DNA of 44,402 bases from Candidatus Poribacteria bacterium (GCA_003635255.1 PYJC01000126.1:1-44402); one strand, 5' to 3'; positions 1 through 8,239 are shown, numbered from the stretch's first letter. Program-made: numbers and translations. Notes: generated by a model from the letters alone, not told the origin.

Positions 1-230
1 AGTCGCGAGCGCAGCTCGCTCCTACAGAAGAATATGGTCTATTTTATAGGAGTCGCGAGCGCAGCTCGCTCCTACAGAAGAATATGGTCTATTTTATAGG
101 AGTCGCGAGCGCAGCTCGCTCCTACAGAAGAATATGGTCTATTTTATAGGAGTCGCGAGCGCAGCTCGCTCCTACAGAAGAATATGGTCTATTTTATGGG
201 AGTCGCGAGCGCAGCTCGCTCCTACAGAAA
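1..230. repeat. 50-bp tandem repeat array (4 full copies plus a partial)
   Basis: Four consecutive 50-bp units start at 1, 51, 101 and 151, and a fifth is cut off at about 229. The units are identical apart from a single change near position 198. Each begins with AGTCGCGAGCGCAGCTCGCT, whose GCGAGC and GCTCGC halves form a short hairpin, followed by a CCTACAG segment and an AT-rich spacer. The array runs off the left edge, so its true length is unknown. It lies downstream of the HD-domain gene, which is read from the other strand. Confidence 0.95.
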
Positions 231-267
231 GATATTTCACTATCCGACTTGATAATCACGTAATAAG

Positions 268-312
268 GTCGCGAGCGACAAGAGATCCCCAGGCAAAAAC
301 ACTCGCTCCTAC
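268..312. repeat. Palindromic repeat related to the 50-bp unit, with a loop insert
   Basis: GTCGCGAGCG (268-277) and CTCGCTCCTAC (302-312) are the two arms of the palindrome found in each 50-bp unit. Here they are separated by a 24-nt insert (278-301) containing CCCCAGGCAAAAAC. A closely related insert splits an unrelated palindrome at 32177-32201. Confidence 0.7.
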
Positions 313-332
313 AGAGAAGGGGCATTCTCTAA

Positions 333-929
333 CTATGCTAAGCACTGTTGCACGATGTCTCGATAGGTTTCTAATTCTGCAGTTTCTAATCCTTTGACTT
401 TTGCGAGATCGTCCCAGCGGCGTAGTGTGAGTGCGTCTTGGAAATGTGGGATTTCTTCAAACGCCTCCTGCTCCTCGTCTGACATGATACCCCCCTGAAC
501 GATGAGACTCCTTTTTGATGCTTCGGATAACCCGTCATGGTAAGCGGCATCGGTTTTACAGAGATACCTTTTTGCTGGCACATGCAGCCGGATGGGTGTT
601 GTAACGGCTTCTGGGAAAAACGGTGCCAGATACTCTGCCCCAATCGCTTCATGATTTAGATCTATGTCGAGAAAGGCTTTATCGGCGTTGTGTTCGTCTA
701 AGATAATGTGTCCGATATCGTGGAGTAATGCCCCTGTAATCAGTGTCGGACTTGCTTCGTGCTGTTTTGCGAGTGCGGCGCATTGGAGTGCGTGTTCTAA
801 CTGTGTCACTACCTCATCGTAGAATGACTGTCCCCGCCTTTCCATGTAGTCGAATAGGGCATCAACCTTTTGCTGTGGGGTTGCCCCTATCATTTCCTGT
901 GCGAGGCTCGGATCAACGTAATTTTGCAT
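333..929 (-). CDS. HD-domain mixed-valent di-iron oxygenase, PhnZ/TmpB-like
   Basis: 198 aa. PhnZ-type HD proteins are di-iron oxygenases that cleave the C-P bond of hydroxylated 2-aminoethylphosphonate or its N-methylated forms. By eye the PhnZ ligand pattern is complete: E39 and H46 in QLEHALQ, H70-D71 in LLHDIGH, H93 in NHEAIGAEYL, H116 in LHVPAKRYLC and D173 in RRWDD. The PhnZ gating tyrosine position appears to be F36, with Y37 beside it. The gene overlaps the upstream PhyH oxygenase gene by 17 bp, the order expected of a PhnY-PhnZ or TmpA-TmpB pair. The exact substrate is inferred; other HD oxygenases of this class act on other phosphonates. Confidence 0.8.
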   Translation of the reverse strand: MQNYVDPSLAQEMIGATPQQKVDALFDYMERRGQSFYDEVVTQLEHALQCAALAKQHEASPTLITGALLHDIGHIILDEHNADKAFLDIDLNHEAIGAEYLAPFFPEAVTTPIRLHVPAKRYLCKTDAAYHDGLSEASKRSLIVQGGIMSDEEQEAFEEIPHFQDALTLRRWDDLAKVKGLETAELETYRDIVQQCLA

Positions 930-1704
930 GATTTACTGTTTTCCCTCGAAAATGTGCGATTTTGCTAATTTGTTTTTCTCGGTTTGAGCCGTCTTCGGCA
1001 TATTCTGAGAAAGCCTGTCGTTTGTCGGCATAATACTTTTCGCGCCAGTCTCCTTGTGAACTGGCGTTGTAGGTGAGATAGACGATGCGTCTCGGTTGGT
1101 CAGAACGATTTGTCGGACTCTTGTGTGGGATATAAGAGCCGAAGAGGAGGATGTCTCCCGGATCTGTTGGTACTGCGACCCACTCCATTGTTGCAGCGGT
1201 TTCAGGTGCGACGCAGCCTTTTTCATCGAGTGCGATGAACCCTTCCTGATGCCGACCGGGTGCGAAATAGAGGCATCCGCTCTCAGGTGTCGCTGGATCA
1301 ACTGAAATTAAACAGGTGATATGGTAGTCAATAAACTCATAGGCAGGCGCGTCCTGATGGGCAGCATAACCACCGCCGCCGGGATATTTGTAGTTGATTT
1401 TCTCTTTGTAGAGGACTGCGGATTCAGCCATCAACTCAGAAACAACATCTAACACCTTGCCATCTGTCACTGTGGCTCTCATATCGGTATGATACGGCAC
1501 GAAATTTTCTGAGCGGGAGAGTCGCGGTCCCTTCGGTGTGGATTCGTAATGATGCATCCACTTGTCGGATGTCGGTGCCCAGTCCGAGATTTCCGAGACC
1601 CACGCTTGTAGATCGTCGACCTCTGTTGCCGAGAAAAAACTCGGAATTTTCAGGTAGCCGTTGGTTTTCCAGTTTCGGTGAAGCTCTGAATTAAGGTGAG
1701 ACAT
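913..1704 (-). CDS. Fe(II)/2-oxoglutarate dioxygenase, PhyH family, PhnY/TmpA-like
   Basis: 263 aa, the usual length for the family. The iron facial triad is H116-x-D118 (in AAHQDAPAY) and H194 (in YIPHKS), and R205, 11 residues later, is the expected 2-oxoglutarate anchor. The GGGGY-AHQDAPAY block and the C-terminal REKYYADKR block resemble the PhnY/TmpA subgroup that hydroxylates 2-aminoethylphosphonate or its trimethyl form. It is followed with a 17-bp overlap by the HD oxygenase, so the two are almost certainly co-translated. A strong promoter lies at 1740-1768, and the start has a GGAAGAGGA ribosome site just upstream. Substrate assignment rests on the pairing and motif resemblance. Confidence 0.82.
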   Translation of the reverse strand: MSHLNSELHRNWKTNGYLKIPSFFSATEVDDLQAWVSEISDWAPTSDKWMHHYESTPKGPRLSRSENFVPYHTDMRATVTDGKVLDVVSELMAESAVLYKEKINYKYPGGGGYAAHQDAPAYEFIDYHITCLISVDPATPESGCLYFAPGRHQEGFIALDEKGCVAPETAATMEWVAVPTDPGDILLFGSYIPHKSPTNRSDQPRRIVYLTYNASSQGDWREKYYADKRQAFSEYAEDGSNREKQISKIAHFRGKTVNHAKLR

Positions 1705-1739
1705 AGTCCTCTTCCTTGCGAATAATCCTGTTGTTTGTA

Positions 1740-1768
1740 AGTATAGCGTATAGGTGATCTTTTGTCAA
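1740..1768 (-). promoter_or_regulatory. Sigma-70-type promoter for the PhyH-HD cassette
   Basis: On the minus strand, TTGACA (1763-1768) and TATACT (1740-1745) are separated by exactly 17 nt. It lies 36 bp ahead of the PhyH start codon and is back to back with the Rieske promoter. Confidence 0.75.
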
Positions 1769-1798
1769 ATTTTAGGGTTGGTAAGAGTGATTAATTAC

Positions 1799-1827
1799 TT
1801 GAAAGAAAAGTGCATAAGCCTTATAAT
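1799..1827 (+). promoter_or_regulatory. Sigma-70-type promoter for the Rieske gene
   Basis: TTGAAA (1799-1804) and TATAAT (1822-1827) have a 17-nt spacer. Transcription should begin near 1834, which rules out the in-frame GTG at 1810 as the start codon and supports ATG 1909. Confidence 0.75.
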
Positions 1828-1908
1828 AGATGCAACAGTTTGAATTGGGATCGGATGAGAATAGCAAAATTATTTCCTATAAGCCGGACCTACAACAGGA
1901 GATTCATT

Positions 1909-3753
1909 ATGCGTACTTCAACCCTTACCCCCCAAGAGACCGGTGTGGGTTCTATCCACGTTGAGGCGTTACCGGTGGATGAGGTGGTAGAGACCGAACT
2001 TGTTTACCATCAATTGTGTCCTGCTGATGATTTCGAGGATTTGGAAGGCAAACCGTTTCACGTCAACGGTACACACCTCGCTGTTTTCAAGTTTGAGGAC
2101 AATTTTTACGCCGTTGACAACCGTTGCCCACATATGGGTTATCCTATGTCGAAAGGCAGTATCCGAGATGGCGTGCTTATCTGTCACTGGCATCACTGGG
2201 AATTCGACCTGAAATCGGGCGGATGCTTTTTGGCGTTTGGCGATGACTTGAAGGCGTTTCCCGTCGAATTGCGAGATGACGGTTATCTGTACGTCGGATT
2301 AGCGAAAGGTGAGCGGGAGGCAGCGAAACGGCGGGTGATTGACAGCGGTAAACGCTCACTTGAACGGGGACTCAAAGACCGCAGTACCTTCTTTATCGCG
2401 AAAGCTGTCACCGCGCTTCGGGATGCTGGTGCGACACCGAACGAGATTATTCAACAGGGACTTCACTACGGTGCCCATAAGAGTAGTGACGGGTGGTCGT
2501 CGGGTGTTGCTATCCTCACCCTCGCGGCGAATCTGTGGGACGACGTTGATCCGAAAGATCATAACCTGTTTCTCGTACACGGCTTGAGCCAGATTAGCCG
2601 TCGGACGACTGGCAGTGCGCGTCCCTATCGCGCGCCGTTCCCGCAAGTGAGCGAGGACCACGATCTTGAAACGCTCAAGCGGTGGTTTCGCTATTTTATA
2701 GATAAACGGCACTCGGGTGCAGCGGAGCGCATCTTATTGACGCTGAACGACCGCGATTACGATAAATCGGTGCTCGCGGATTTTGTCTACACAGCAGCGA
2801 CGGACTACTACTTTACTGGCGATGGACACGCCCTCGATTTCGCCAACAAGATGTTCGAGGCATTGGATTATGTTGAGTGGGATGGCGCACACGAGATTTT
2901 ACGTCCGATTGTCGTTGATTTGGTGAGTCGGACCCGGCATGAGGAGACCTCGCGATGGGCGGATGCAGTGCCGGTGTTGGAACCGGTCTTTGAGCGGCTT
3001 GATAGCATCTGGGAAGAGAATCAAGCTAATGAAGCCGAATTGGATATTTCGGAGTTTACACAGGTGCTCCTCGGTGATGAATTTGAGCCGACTGTCGCTG
3101 TGGTTGAGGAGAAACTGCGCGCCGGTGTGGATCCGCGGGATATCTGCCGTGCGATGACTTACGCTTCAGCGGTTCGTACAGCCCGTTTCCATCTGAAGAA
3201 TGAAGGGGATTGGCACGATGTGGCGAATATTTACTCATACGCGCACGCGCTTTATCACGCTTTTGCGTATGCGCCGAGTCCGAACTTGCTACGCGGCATT
3301 TTTCACGGTGTGGTCTTTCTGGCGTATTTGCGTTGGTTGAATATGCCTGCTGCCCGGATTCCTAAGCCGGGTCAGCGGATACCCGATGAAACCTACGACT
3401 CCGTTGATAAAATGTTAGCGCGACTCCAAGAATTCGCGGACTTCCAGAAGGTCTATGAGGCAGAGATTCTGGTGAATCAATATCTGGAAGAGGGACATGA
3501 CATCGATGCGTTGAAGCAGACACTTGCACATATTCTACTGCGCGAGGACGCGGAGCTCCACATGTTCCAGGTCCTTGAGGTTGCGTTTCGGCATTACGAT
3601 TTGTCGGAGGACAGTGAGGAGCGGCGGATGCACATGTTGGCAGCGACCCGTTACATCACGGCACAGAAGTTGATGAAGAATATTCTGTGGTCTACCGAGA
3701 ATGCGGAACGTCTTGCACGTGGCGAGTTGCTGAGTGAACGTGATGATGATTAA
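1909..3753 (+). CDS. Rieske [2Fe-2S] protein with a long helical C-terminal region
   Basis: 614 aa from ATG 1909, which has an AGGAG ribosome site; an in-frame GTG at 1810 lies within the promoter. Residues about 30-135 form a Rieske domain of the ferredoxin or nitrite-reductase small-subunit type, with ligands C73-x-H75 (RCPHMGYP) and C92-x2-H95 (CHWHHWEFD) 16 residues apart. Residues about 150-614 are predominantly helical and rich in H, Y and W (for example HALYHAFAYAP and FHGVVFLAYLRWLN). I do not recognise this part as a characterised catalytic domain, and it lacks the usual ring-hydroxylase mononuclear iron motif. No signal peptide is seen. The likely role is an electron-transfer module fused to an uncharacterised enzyme or scaffold. 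Confidence 0.8.
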   Translation: MRTSTLTPQETGVGSIHVEALPVDEVVETELVYHQLCPADDFEDLEGKPFHVNGTHLAVFKFEDNFYAVDNRCPHMGYPMSKGSIRDGVLICHWHHWEFDLKSGGCFLAFGDDLKAFPVELRDDGYLYVGLAKGEREAAKRRVIDSGKRSLERGLKDRSTFFIAKAVTALRDAGATPNEIIQQGLHYGAHKSSDGWSSGVAILTLAANLWDDVDPKDHNLFLVHGLSQISRRTTGSARPYRAPFPQVSEDHDLETLKRWFRYFIDKRHSGAAERILLTLNDRDYDKSVLADFVYTAATDYYFTGDGHALDFANKMFEALDYVEWDGAHEILRPIVVDLVSRTRHEETSRWADAVPVLEPVFERLDSIWEENQANEAELDISEFTQVLLGDEFEPTVAVVEEKLRAGVDPRDICRAMTYASAVRTARFHLKNEGDWHDVANIYSYAHALYHAFAYAPSPNLLRGIFHGVVFLAYLRWLNMPAARIPKPGQRIPDETYDSVDKMLARLQEFADFQKVYEAEILVNQYLEEGHDIDALKQTLAHILLREDAELHMFQVLEVAFRHYDLSEDSEERRMHMLAATRYITAQKLMKNILWSTENAERLARGELLSERDDD

Positions 3754-3869
3754 TGCTCAAATTTAGTGATGTGTCGGCGTGCAATTGATTGCGCGTCCGA
3801 CCCTCCTGAAATCGTTTGGCGATAAATTTTCGGCTCAAATGCGGGAAATTGTCGCGATGAAAAGTTTGT

Positions 3870-3890
3870 GGGCACCCATAAGGGGTGCCC
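3870..3890. repeat. Hairpin, possible terminator or REP-like unit
   Basis: GGGCACCC and GGGTGCCC pair perfectly around a 5-nt loop. A short T-rich stretch follows about 7 nt later, so it could end transcription of the Rieske gene. It equally looks like one of the dispersed palindromic units of this genome. Confidence 0.5.
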
Positions 3891-3897
3891 TACATAT

Positions 3898-4026
3898 TTT
3901 TATAGTAGATTCCATAATTATCTGCACACTTGCATCGTCGTGTGAATTGTGAAGTTACGTCCTACACTGGCACAGGCTAACAGCCTATGCTACAGGTGCA
4001 AACATATTTTCGGATTTTACTATAAG
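3898..4026. mobile_element. MITE-like element, family 1 (copy A)
   Basis: The left end TTTTATAGTAGATTCC and the right end GGATTTTACTATAA are imperfect terminal inverted repeats. The same ends bound a second copy at 32013-32137. The right ends agree almost exactly (TATTTTCGGATTTTACTATA). The element carries the palindrome CACAGGCTAACAGCCTATG (3971-3989), which also occurs near 34300. There is no coding capacity. Confidence 0.65.
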
Positions 4027-4108
4027 ATTTACGTCGATATACAAAAACAACGGGAGTGGGTGAGCAATGCCTAAGGTGTTGGTTGGGGGGAGGCGTACCG
4101 AGCGCGAT

Positions 4109-4966
4109 TTACTCGAGTTCTGGGATCGGTAAAACGTCGCGATAGACGGGTTCCATCTTTTTGGAGTATGTATCCCCGCGAACCCACATGACAGGTCGCC
4201 TATTCTTCACATTTTTAATAGGAACACGTTCTGCTTTGCCACTGATATAATGTGCGACGTTACAGCGTCGAAAGCGAAGGCTGTGGTTATCGGTGCTTTT
4301 ATGGAGGAGTTGGTTGTTGAACCAAACGACGCCGCCAGATGGTACTTCAACGGCGACACCATCTTTGTCCCGTGCCCCGCGTGCGATCTTAAACTCGCTT
4401 TGTTGTGAGCCTTCAAGGTTCTCATGTTCAAGAATGCCATATTTATGGCTACCGGGAATAACGTATAGACACCCGTTGTCTCGATCTGCTGGATCAATGG
4501 CAGTCCACGTTCCGACTGTCATTTCAGTTTTATACTGATGGTTAAAATACCATTTATCTTGGTGCCACGGAAATCCTAAGCCAATTTTGGGTGATTTCCA
4601 GATGTACAGGTTGTTGAGACCGAGTAGGTTTGGTCCGAGTAAGTCAACAATCGGATCCGTTAGCCTTGGATCACGTACGCGGGCGAGGAATTCAGAAATG
4701 TAACAACTTACATGATGGATCTTGTGCATCGCGTGGATACCTGATTCTTCAACTTTTCCGTCTCTAACCAATGCGTTTTGATTAATATTATCCGCTGGAA
4801 ATTGTCGTTTCCCATCAACAATGTCGTCAGCGATTTGCCGCAATATGTCGTTTTCTGCTTCAGTGAAAACGTTGAGGCGGACAAAGTATCCGTTCTCGTC
4901 CCAAGAGGTTCGTTCTTCAGGTGTCAGTTTAAACTTCCGTTCTTCAGGCGTTGTATTTGTGTCCAT
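4109..4966 (-). CDS. PhyH-family Fe(II)/2OG dioxygenase (downstream tandem copy)
   Basis: 285 aa. The triad is H135-x-D137 in FPWHQDKWYF and H222 in LLHKSTDNH, with R233 as the 2-oxoglutarate anchor. It is about 70% identical by eye to the gene immediately upstream, to which it aligns without gaps over most of its length. It belongs to a different PhyH subgroup from the PhnY-like protein at 913-1704. It starts 8 bp after the stop of its paralogue with an AGGAG site, so the two form an operon. The substrate is unknown; PhyH proteins hydroxylate small molecules from ectoine to fatty acyl and halogenation substrates. Confidence 0.85.
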   Translation of the reverse strand: MDTNTTPEERKFKLTPEERTSWDENGYFVRLNVFTEAENDILRQIADDIVDGKRQFPADNINQNALVRDGKVEESGIHAMHKIHHVSCYISEFLARVRDPRLTDPIVDLLGPNLLGLNNLYIWKSPKIGLGFPWHQDKWYFNHQYKTEMTVGTWTAIDPADRDNGCLYVIPGSHKYGILEHENLEGSQQSEFKIARGARDKDGVAVEVPSGGVVWFNNQLLHKSTDNHSLRFRRCNVAHYISGKAERVPIKNVKNRRPVMWVRGDTYSKKMEPVYRDVLPIPELE

Positions 4967-4974
4967 TCATGCTC

Positions 4975-5826
4975 CTATTCTAAAATTGGTATAATGTCAT
5001 GTTGAACTTCGTCTGCCATACCGGGGTGGGTTTTACCGCGAATCCACATGGGGGGTCGTTTTTTATTGACAGCCTCGGGACGTGTCCATTCTGCTGTTGC
5101 TTTGATATAATGTGCGATGTTGGAGCGTCTGAAACGTTCACTGTGGTTATCTGTGCTTTTATGGAGGACTTGGCTGTTGAACCAGATGACCGCTCCGGCG
5201 GGGATTTCGACGGCGACACCATCTTCATCACGAGCCCCCTCTGCCTGTTTAAACTCTCCTTGTTGTGACCCTTCAATTTCCTTATGGTCACGAACGCCGA
5301 GTTTATGGCTGCCGGGGATAACGTATAGACACCCATTTCCTTTATCTGCATCATCAATAGCCGTCCATGTCGCGACAGTCGTTCCGGTTTTATACTGATG
5401 GTTAAAATACCATTTATCTTGGTGCCACGGGAACCCTAAACCAATTTTTGGCGGCTTCCAAATATAGAGATTATTGAGACCAAGGAGATCTGGACCGAGG
5501 ATGTCAACAACAGGGTCGGTGAGGCGCGGATCACGCGTACGGGCAAGGAATTCTTGACAATTACAACTCACATATTGGATATTGTGCATCGCGTGGATGC
5601 CTTGTGCTTCGATTTTACCGTCTCTGACTAATGCGTTTTCAAAGATATGATAGTCTGGGAAGGATCGTTTGCCGAGAGCGATGTCATCAGCGATTTGACG
5701 TATCAGGTCGTTTTCTTTTTTAGTAAAAACATTGTAACGGACGAAATATCCGTTTTCGTCCCAAGAGGAACGTTCTTTAGGAGTTAGTCTGAACTTCCGT
5801 TCTTCGGGTGTTGTATTTGTGTCCAC
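4975..5826 (-). CDS. PhyH-family Fe(II)/2OG dioxygenase (upstream tandem copy)
   Basis: 283 aa from a GTG start that has AGGAG upstream; the paralogue uses ATG at the homologous place. The iron ligands H135, D137 and H222 are kept at the same positions as in the downstream copy. Differences are concentrated in residues 50-95 and 175-200, surface loops that could shape substrate choice, and at the C-terminus. The substrate cannot be told from sequence. The pair probably arose by local duplication. Confidence 0.85.
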   Translation of the reverse strand: MDTNTTPEERKFRLTPKERSSWDENGYFVRYNVFTKKENDLIRQIADDIALGKRSFPDYHIFENALVRDGKIEAQGIHAMHNIQYVSCNCQEFLARTRDPRLTDPVVDILGPDLLGLNNLYIWKPPKIGLGFPWHQDKWYFNHQYKTGTTVATWTAIDDADKGNGCLYVIPGSHKLGVRDHKEIEGSQQGEFKQAEGARDEDGVAVEIPAGAVIWFNSQVLHKSTDNHSERFRRSNIAHYIKATAEWTRPEAVNKKRPPMWIRGKTHPGMADEVQHDIIPILE

Positions 5827-5943
5827 GAATGCTCCTGTTGGTAAGTTTTATACGGTGTTATATTTTATGACGTGGTGTGCTTTGGAGTAAAATGGGATTG
5901 AGGGGATGATTTATAAAACCGAGGCTCTGAGGCGTGTAAGTGG

Positions 5944-5974
5944 TGTCTGTAGTTACCAGAGGCAACTACAGACA
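5944..5974 (-). terminator. Strong hairpin downstream of the DUF1326 gene
   Basis: TGTCTGTAGTT and AACTACAGACA form a perfect 11-bp stem with a 9-nt loop, just past the stop codon of the minus-strand gene. A second hairpin (5976-5992, 7-bp stem) overlaps that stop. There is no clear U-run, so termination is inferred from position and stem strength. Confidence 0.5.
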
Positions 5975-5983
5975 TTCAATGTG

Positions 5984-6637
5984 CTACATTGAGAAGTTGC
6001 CGACAAAGACGTTGTTTTCAGCACCGCTTTGCTGCCATGTCACCGGGAGATGACTGTCTTTATAGCGATAGACTTCAGACTTACCGACGATGGTATTCTG
6101 AAGCGTTGTCAGCGGTTTATACCAAACCTGATGCGGTTGTGTGCAGTTTGCGCACGGATAACGGTTAGCAGAGAGCGCGAGGGCTTTTCCAACCGTTACA
6201 TCATATTTGGTTCCGTTTTTCGTAAACGCGATAGCCGCGGTTTGGGTGGCAACGACTTCGCCTAAAACGTCCGCTCGTTTTGTTGTTAGCATGTCTTTGA
6301 GCGCGGCACGCTGTTCTGGCGTAGTGCTTGTGTCAACATACAACACACTCTTACGGGTTTTGGTGTCGATTGCCAAGTTGTTTTTCGCACTGATGACAGC
6401 GACAGCCGTTAACCCGTCTAATGAAATACCGTTCCAATTTCCTTCATGGATGTTCCAGACAAGGGTCGCTTCTTTCCCGCCCTCGACATATTCGGCACCA
6501 AAGTGGCACGCGCCGACATATACACTCGCGGATCGGGCTTCAATGTATTCGCCTTGGACGGTTGCTGTTTCGGTTGCGAAGGCGAATCCAGCTACGAGGG
6601 TCAAAGCGAGTGTTGTTAAAACAAGTATACCTTTCAT
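5984..6637 (-). CDS. Secreted DUF1326-like protein
   Basis: 217 aa with a Sec signal peptide at residues 1-21 (hydrophobic LVLTTLALTLVAG, cleavage near FAFA). The mature part follows the DUF1326 pattern: an N-terminal GEY-EA segment with a cysteine in VGACHF, a central G-ISLDGL block, and a C-terminal block with CANC (a CxxC) and HQVW. DUF1326 has no established function; the cysteines suggest metal, haem or disulfide chemistry in the periplasm. It has its own promoter (6733-6761) and an AAGGAGG ribosome site. Confidence 0.65.
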   Translation of the reverse strand: MKGILVLTTLALTLVAGFAFATETATVQGEYIEARSASVYVGACHFGAEYVEGGKEATLVWNIHEGNWNGISLDGLTAVAVISAKNNLAIDTKTRKSVLYVDTSTTPEQRAALKDMLTTKRADVLGEVVATQTAAIAFTKNGTKYDVTVGKALALSANRYPCANCTQPHQVWYKPLTTLQNTIVGKSEVYRYKDSHLPVTWQQSGAENNVFVGNFSM

Positions 6638-6732
6638 GCAATGTTCCTCCTTACGCTTGCTTTAGAGGGGTATAGTTTACAAATCGGGTTCGCGTTACGG
6701 GTCGCGAACAGAATACTACACCGTTTAATGTT

Positions 6733-6761
6733 ATTATACCTTGACGCGTGTAAAATGTCAA
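6733..6761 (-). promoter_or_regulatory. Consensus promoter for the DUF1326-like gene
   Basis: On the minus strand, TTGACA (6756-6761) and TATAAT (6733-6738) are separated by exactly 17 nt. A GTTCGCG/CGCGAAC hairpin (6688-6709) sits in the roughly 90-nt leader. Confidence 0.8.
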
Positions 6762-6798
6762 CTTTTTTCTAAATTTCCCGAACCGTGATTTAATTCTG

Positions 6799-7464
6799 TC
6801 AAGGTGCTTTATATTTATCATCAGCAAAATATTTTGACCCATCAATTTGATGAATGCGCCACTCGCTTGACTTCTTTGTGAAGTAAAAACGTCCGATATC
6901 GTTGTGACAGCTGTCTTCTATAAGCACGGCACCCACGCCGTAGTAGAACATTTGTCCCTTCGCACTCGCTTCTGTCCAAGGTGCCCTAACATTCTGAGGG
7001 CGGATGTAGAAATCTGTCAGTTCCCAATTCAGATCGCCCTCGCAATCCGATATTGACCAATTTGTTTGAATATAAGTTCTGATATTGTGCCACCCATAGA
7101 CATTTCCTGTAACGCTCGTCCCCCATTCAATTCCGGTTGATATGTCCAATGTTTCTTGGAGTGCTGTCATATCTTCTTCGACATAGGCTCTAACGAAAGC
7201 AGTGTAGACCCGCTGAATCTCTTCTTTTTCGGCATCAAAATCAATGTGTCCAACTGCTACTTCCTCTTCCGGTACTTTTTCTACGTAGGACTTATCAATG
7301 TAGGGTGCTGTAGGAAAAAGGACAAATTCAATAAATTTGAGGGGTTCCTCGGTCTGTTCTTGGTCAATGTCAAGGTCAGCATCCCCACAACTCAGCAGGC
7401 ATAGCGGTAGGATTATTAATAATAACACGGTCATCACAGTTCCCAAATTTCTTTTAGGGCGCAT
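6799..7464 (-). CDS. Lipoprotein with an NTF2/SnoaL-like domain
   Basis: 221 aa. Residues 1-25 are a lipoprotein signal peptide ending in the lipobox LLSC, with C26 as the lipidated cysteine. Residues about 75-215 match an NTF2-like layout: a helical start (EIQRVYTAFVRAYVEEDMTAL), then strands ending in WRIHQIDGSKYF. A periplasmic binding or scaffold role is possible, but no catalytic residues are evident. It is the third gene of a minus-strand envelope operon, 22 bp after the beta-barrel gene, with a GGAGG ribosome site. Confidence 0.65.
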   Translation of the reverse strand: MRPKRNLGTVMTVLLLIILPLCLLSCGDADLDIDQEQTEEPLKFIEFVLFPTAPYIDKSYVEKVPEEEVAVGHIDFDAEKEEIQRVYTAFVRAYVEEDMTALQETLDISTGIEWGTSVTGNVYGWHNIRTYIQTNWSISDCEGDLNWELTDFYIRPQNVRAPWTEASAKGQMFYYGVGAVLIEDSCHNDIGRFYFTKKSSEWRIHQIDGSKYFADDKYKAP

Positions 7465-7486
7465 GGTTTCACCTCCAGGGAAGGTA

Positions 7487-8200
7487 CTAATAGGCGAGCA
7501 TATTGAGATTTACTGAAAAAGTGAGAATATCATCTCTGAATGCTATTTCACTTGGGTCATCAACTCTCGTCATCTTGGCACCACCGGAATTCACTGTGAA
7601 GTCAATACTCCAGTGGGAAAGGATTTCATAACCGATACCGCCTGAGACAGAGACACCGGTCTGTCTGGCATTTTGTAATGTAAGAGGTGGCTGCCACGTT
7701 ACGAGTGTTGCGAGTCCGATGTTCCCGACGAGGTAAAGCCCTCTTTTTCGGAATGGAAAGTACATGAACCCTGCCCCTGCTGCACCATTGGCAATCGTGG
7801 TATCCTTTGTGAAATGCTGGAGTGGGAGCCATGAAATACGGCTTGTGTAGTAAAGTAGGAACTGATCGGTGAGTCCGTGGCCGATTTTTAGCTCTGTTAC
7901 CAAGGCGGCTCTTGCTTGGCGTGTCGTTAACCAGTCAGCTTCCTGTGCATTTCTCCAATAGTATTCAGCAAGCGGCTCAGTAAAACTGGTCTGACCGACA
8001 CCGACACCCAGCCCAAAAATGAAACCTTTACGTCTCCCGCGGTAGTTTTTCCTTACCATCTGGACAAGCGTGTCCTTGCGTTCTTCGTAAATGAAACTGC
8101 GCTCCTGATCTCTGAAAGCGCAGACATTGTCAGGTGGATATAGTATGAAAAAAGCGGCAATTAATACCAAATATCCCAACTGTGATGTGATTGTTTTCAA
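7487..8200 (-). CDS. Outer-membrane beta-barrel-like protein
   Basis: 237 aa from a TTG start at 8200. That start has AAGGAG 9 nt upstream and opens directly into a signal peptide (MKTITSQLGYLVLIAAFFIL, cleavage near VCA); an in-frame GTG at 8236 would place 12 extra residues before it. The mature part alternates amphipathic strands with glycines (FIFGLGVGVG, AAGAGFMYFPF, LYLVGNIGLATLV, GVSVSGGIGYEIL) and ends in an aromatic residue, as small OmpW/OmpA-type barrels do. It is probably co-transcribed with its neighbours. Specific function is unknown. Confidence 0.65.
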   Translation of the reverse strand: MKTITSQLGYLVLIAAFFILYPPDNVCAFRDQERSFIYEERKDTLVQMVRKNYRGRRKGFIFGLGVGVGQTSFTEPLAEYYWRNAQEADWLTTRQARAALVTELKIGHGLTDQFLLYYTSRISWLPLQHFTKDTTIANGAAGAGFMYFPFRKRGLYLVGNIGLATLVTWQPPLTLQNARQTGVSVSGGIGYEILSHWSIDFTVNSGGAKMTRVDDPSEIAFRDDILTFSVNLNMLAY

Positions 8201-8239
8201 TTGCGTCTGCTCCTTATGACCAATGTAGCGTAACACTTA

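Larger units (their letters stand above)
3754..4108. other. Intergenic region without a gene, repeat-filled
   Basis: This 355-bp gap lies between two convergent genes. I see no credible coding sequence. It holds an 8-bp-stem hairpin (3870-3890) and a MITE-like element (3898-4026), which itself carries a second palindromic module (3971-3989). Confidence 0.7.

Noticed and set aside
1..230. CRISPR array
   Set aside because: The units are directly adjacent and the full 50 bp is repeated, so there are no unique spacers and no cas genes are nearby.
134..397. 87-aa open frame over the left repeats
   Set aside because: It runs through tandem repeats, has no ribosome site and no recognisable domain.
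1810..1908. Upstream GTG extension of the Rieske gene
   Set aside because: The start would lie between the -35 and -10 elements, so it would not be transcribed.
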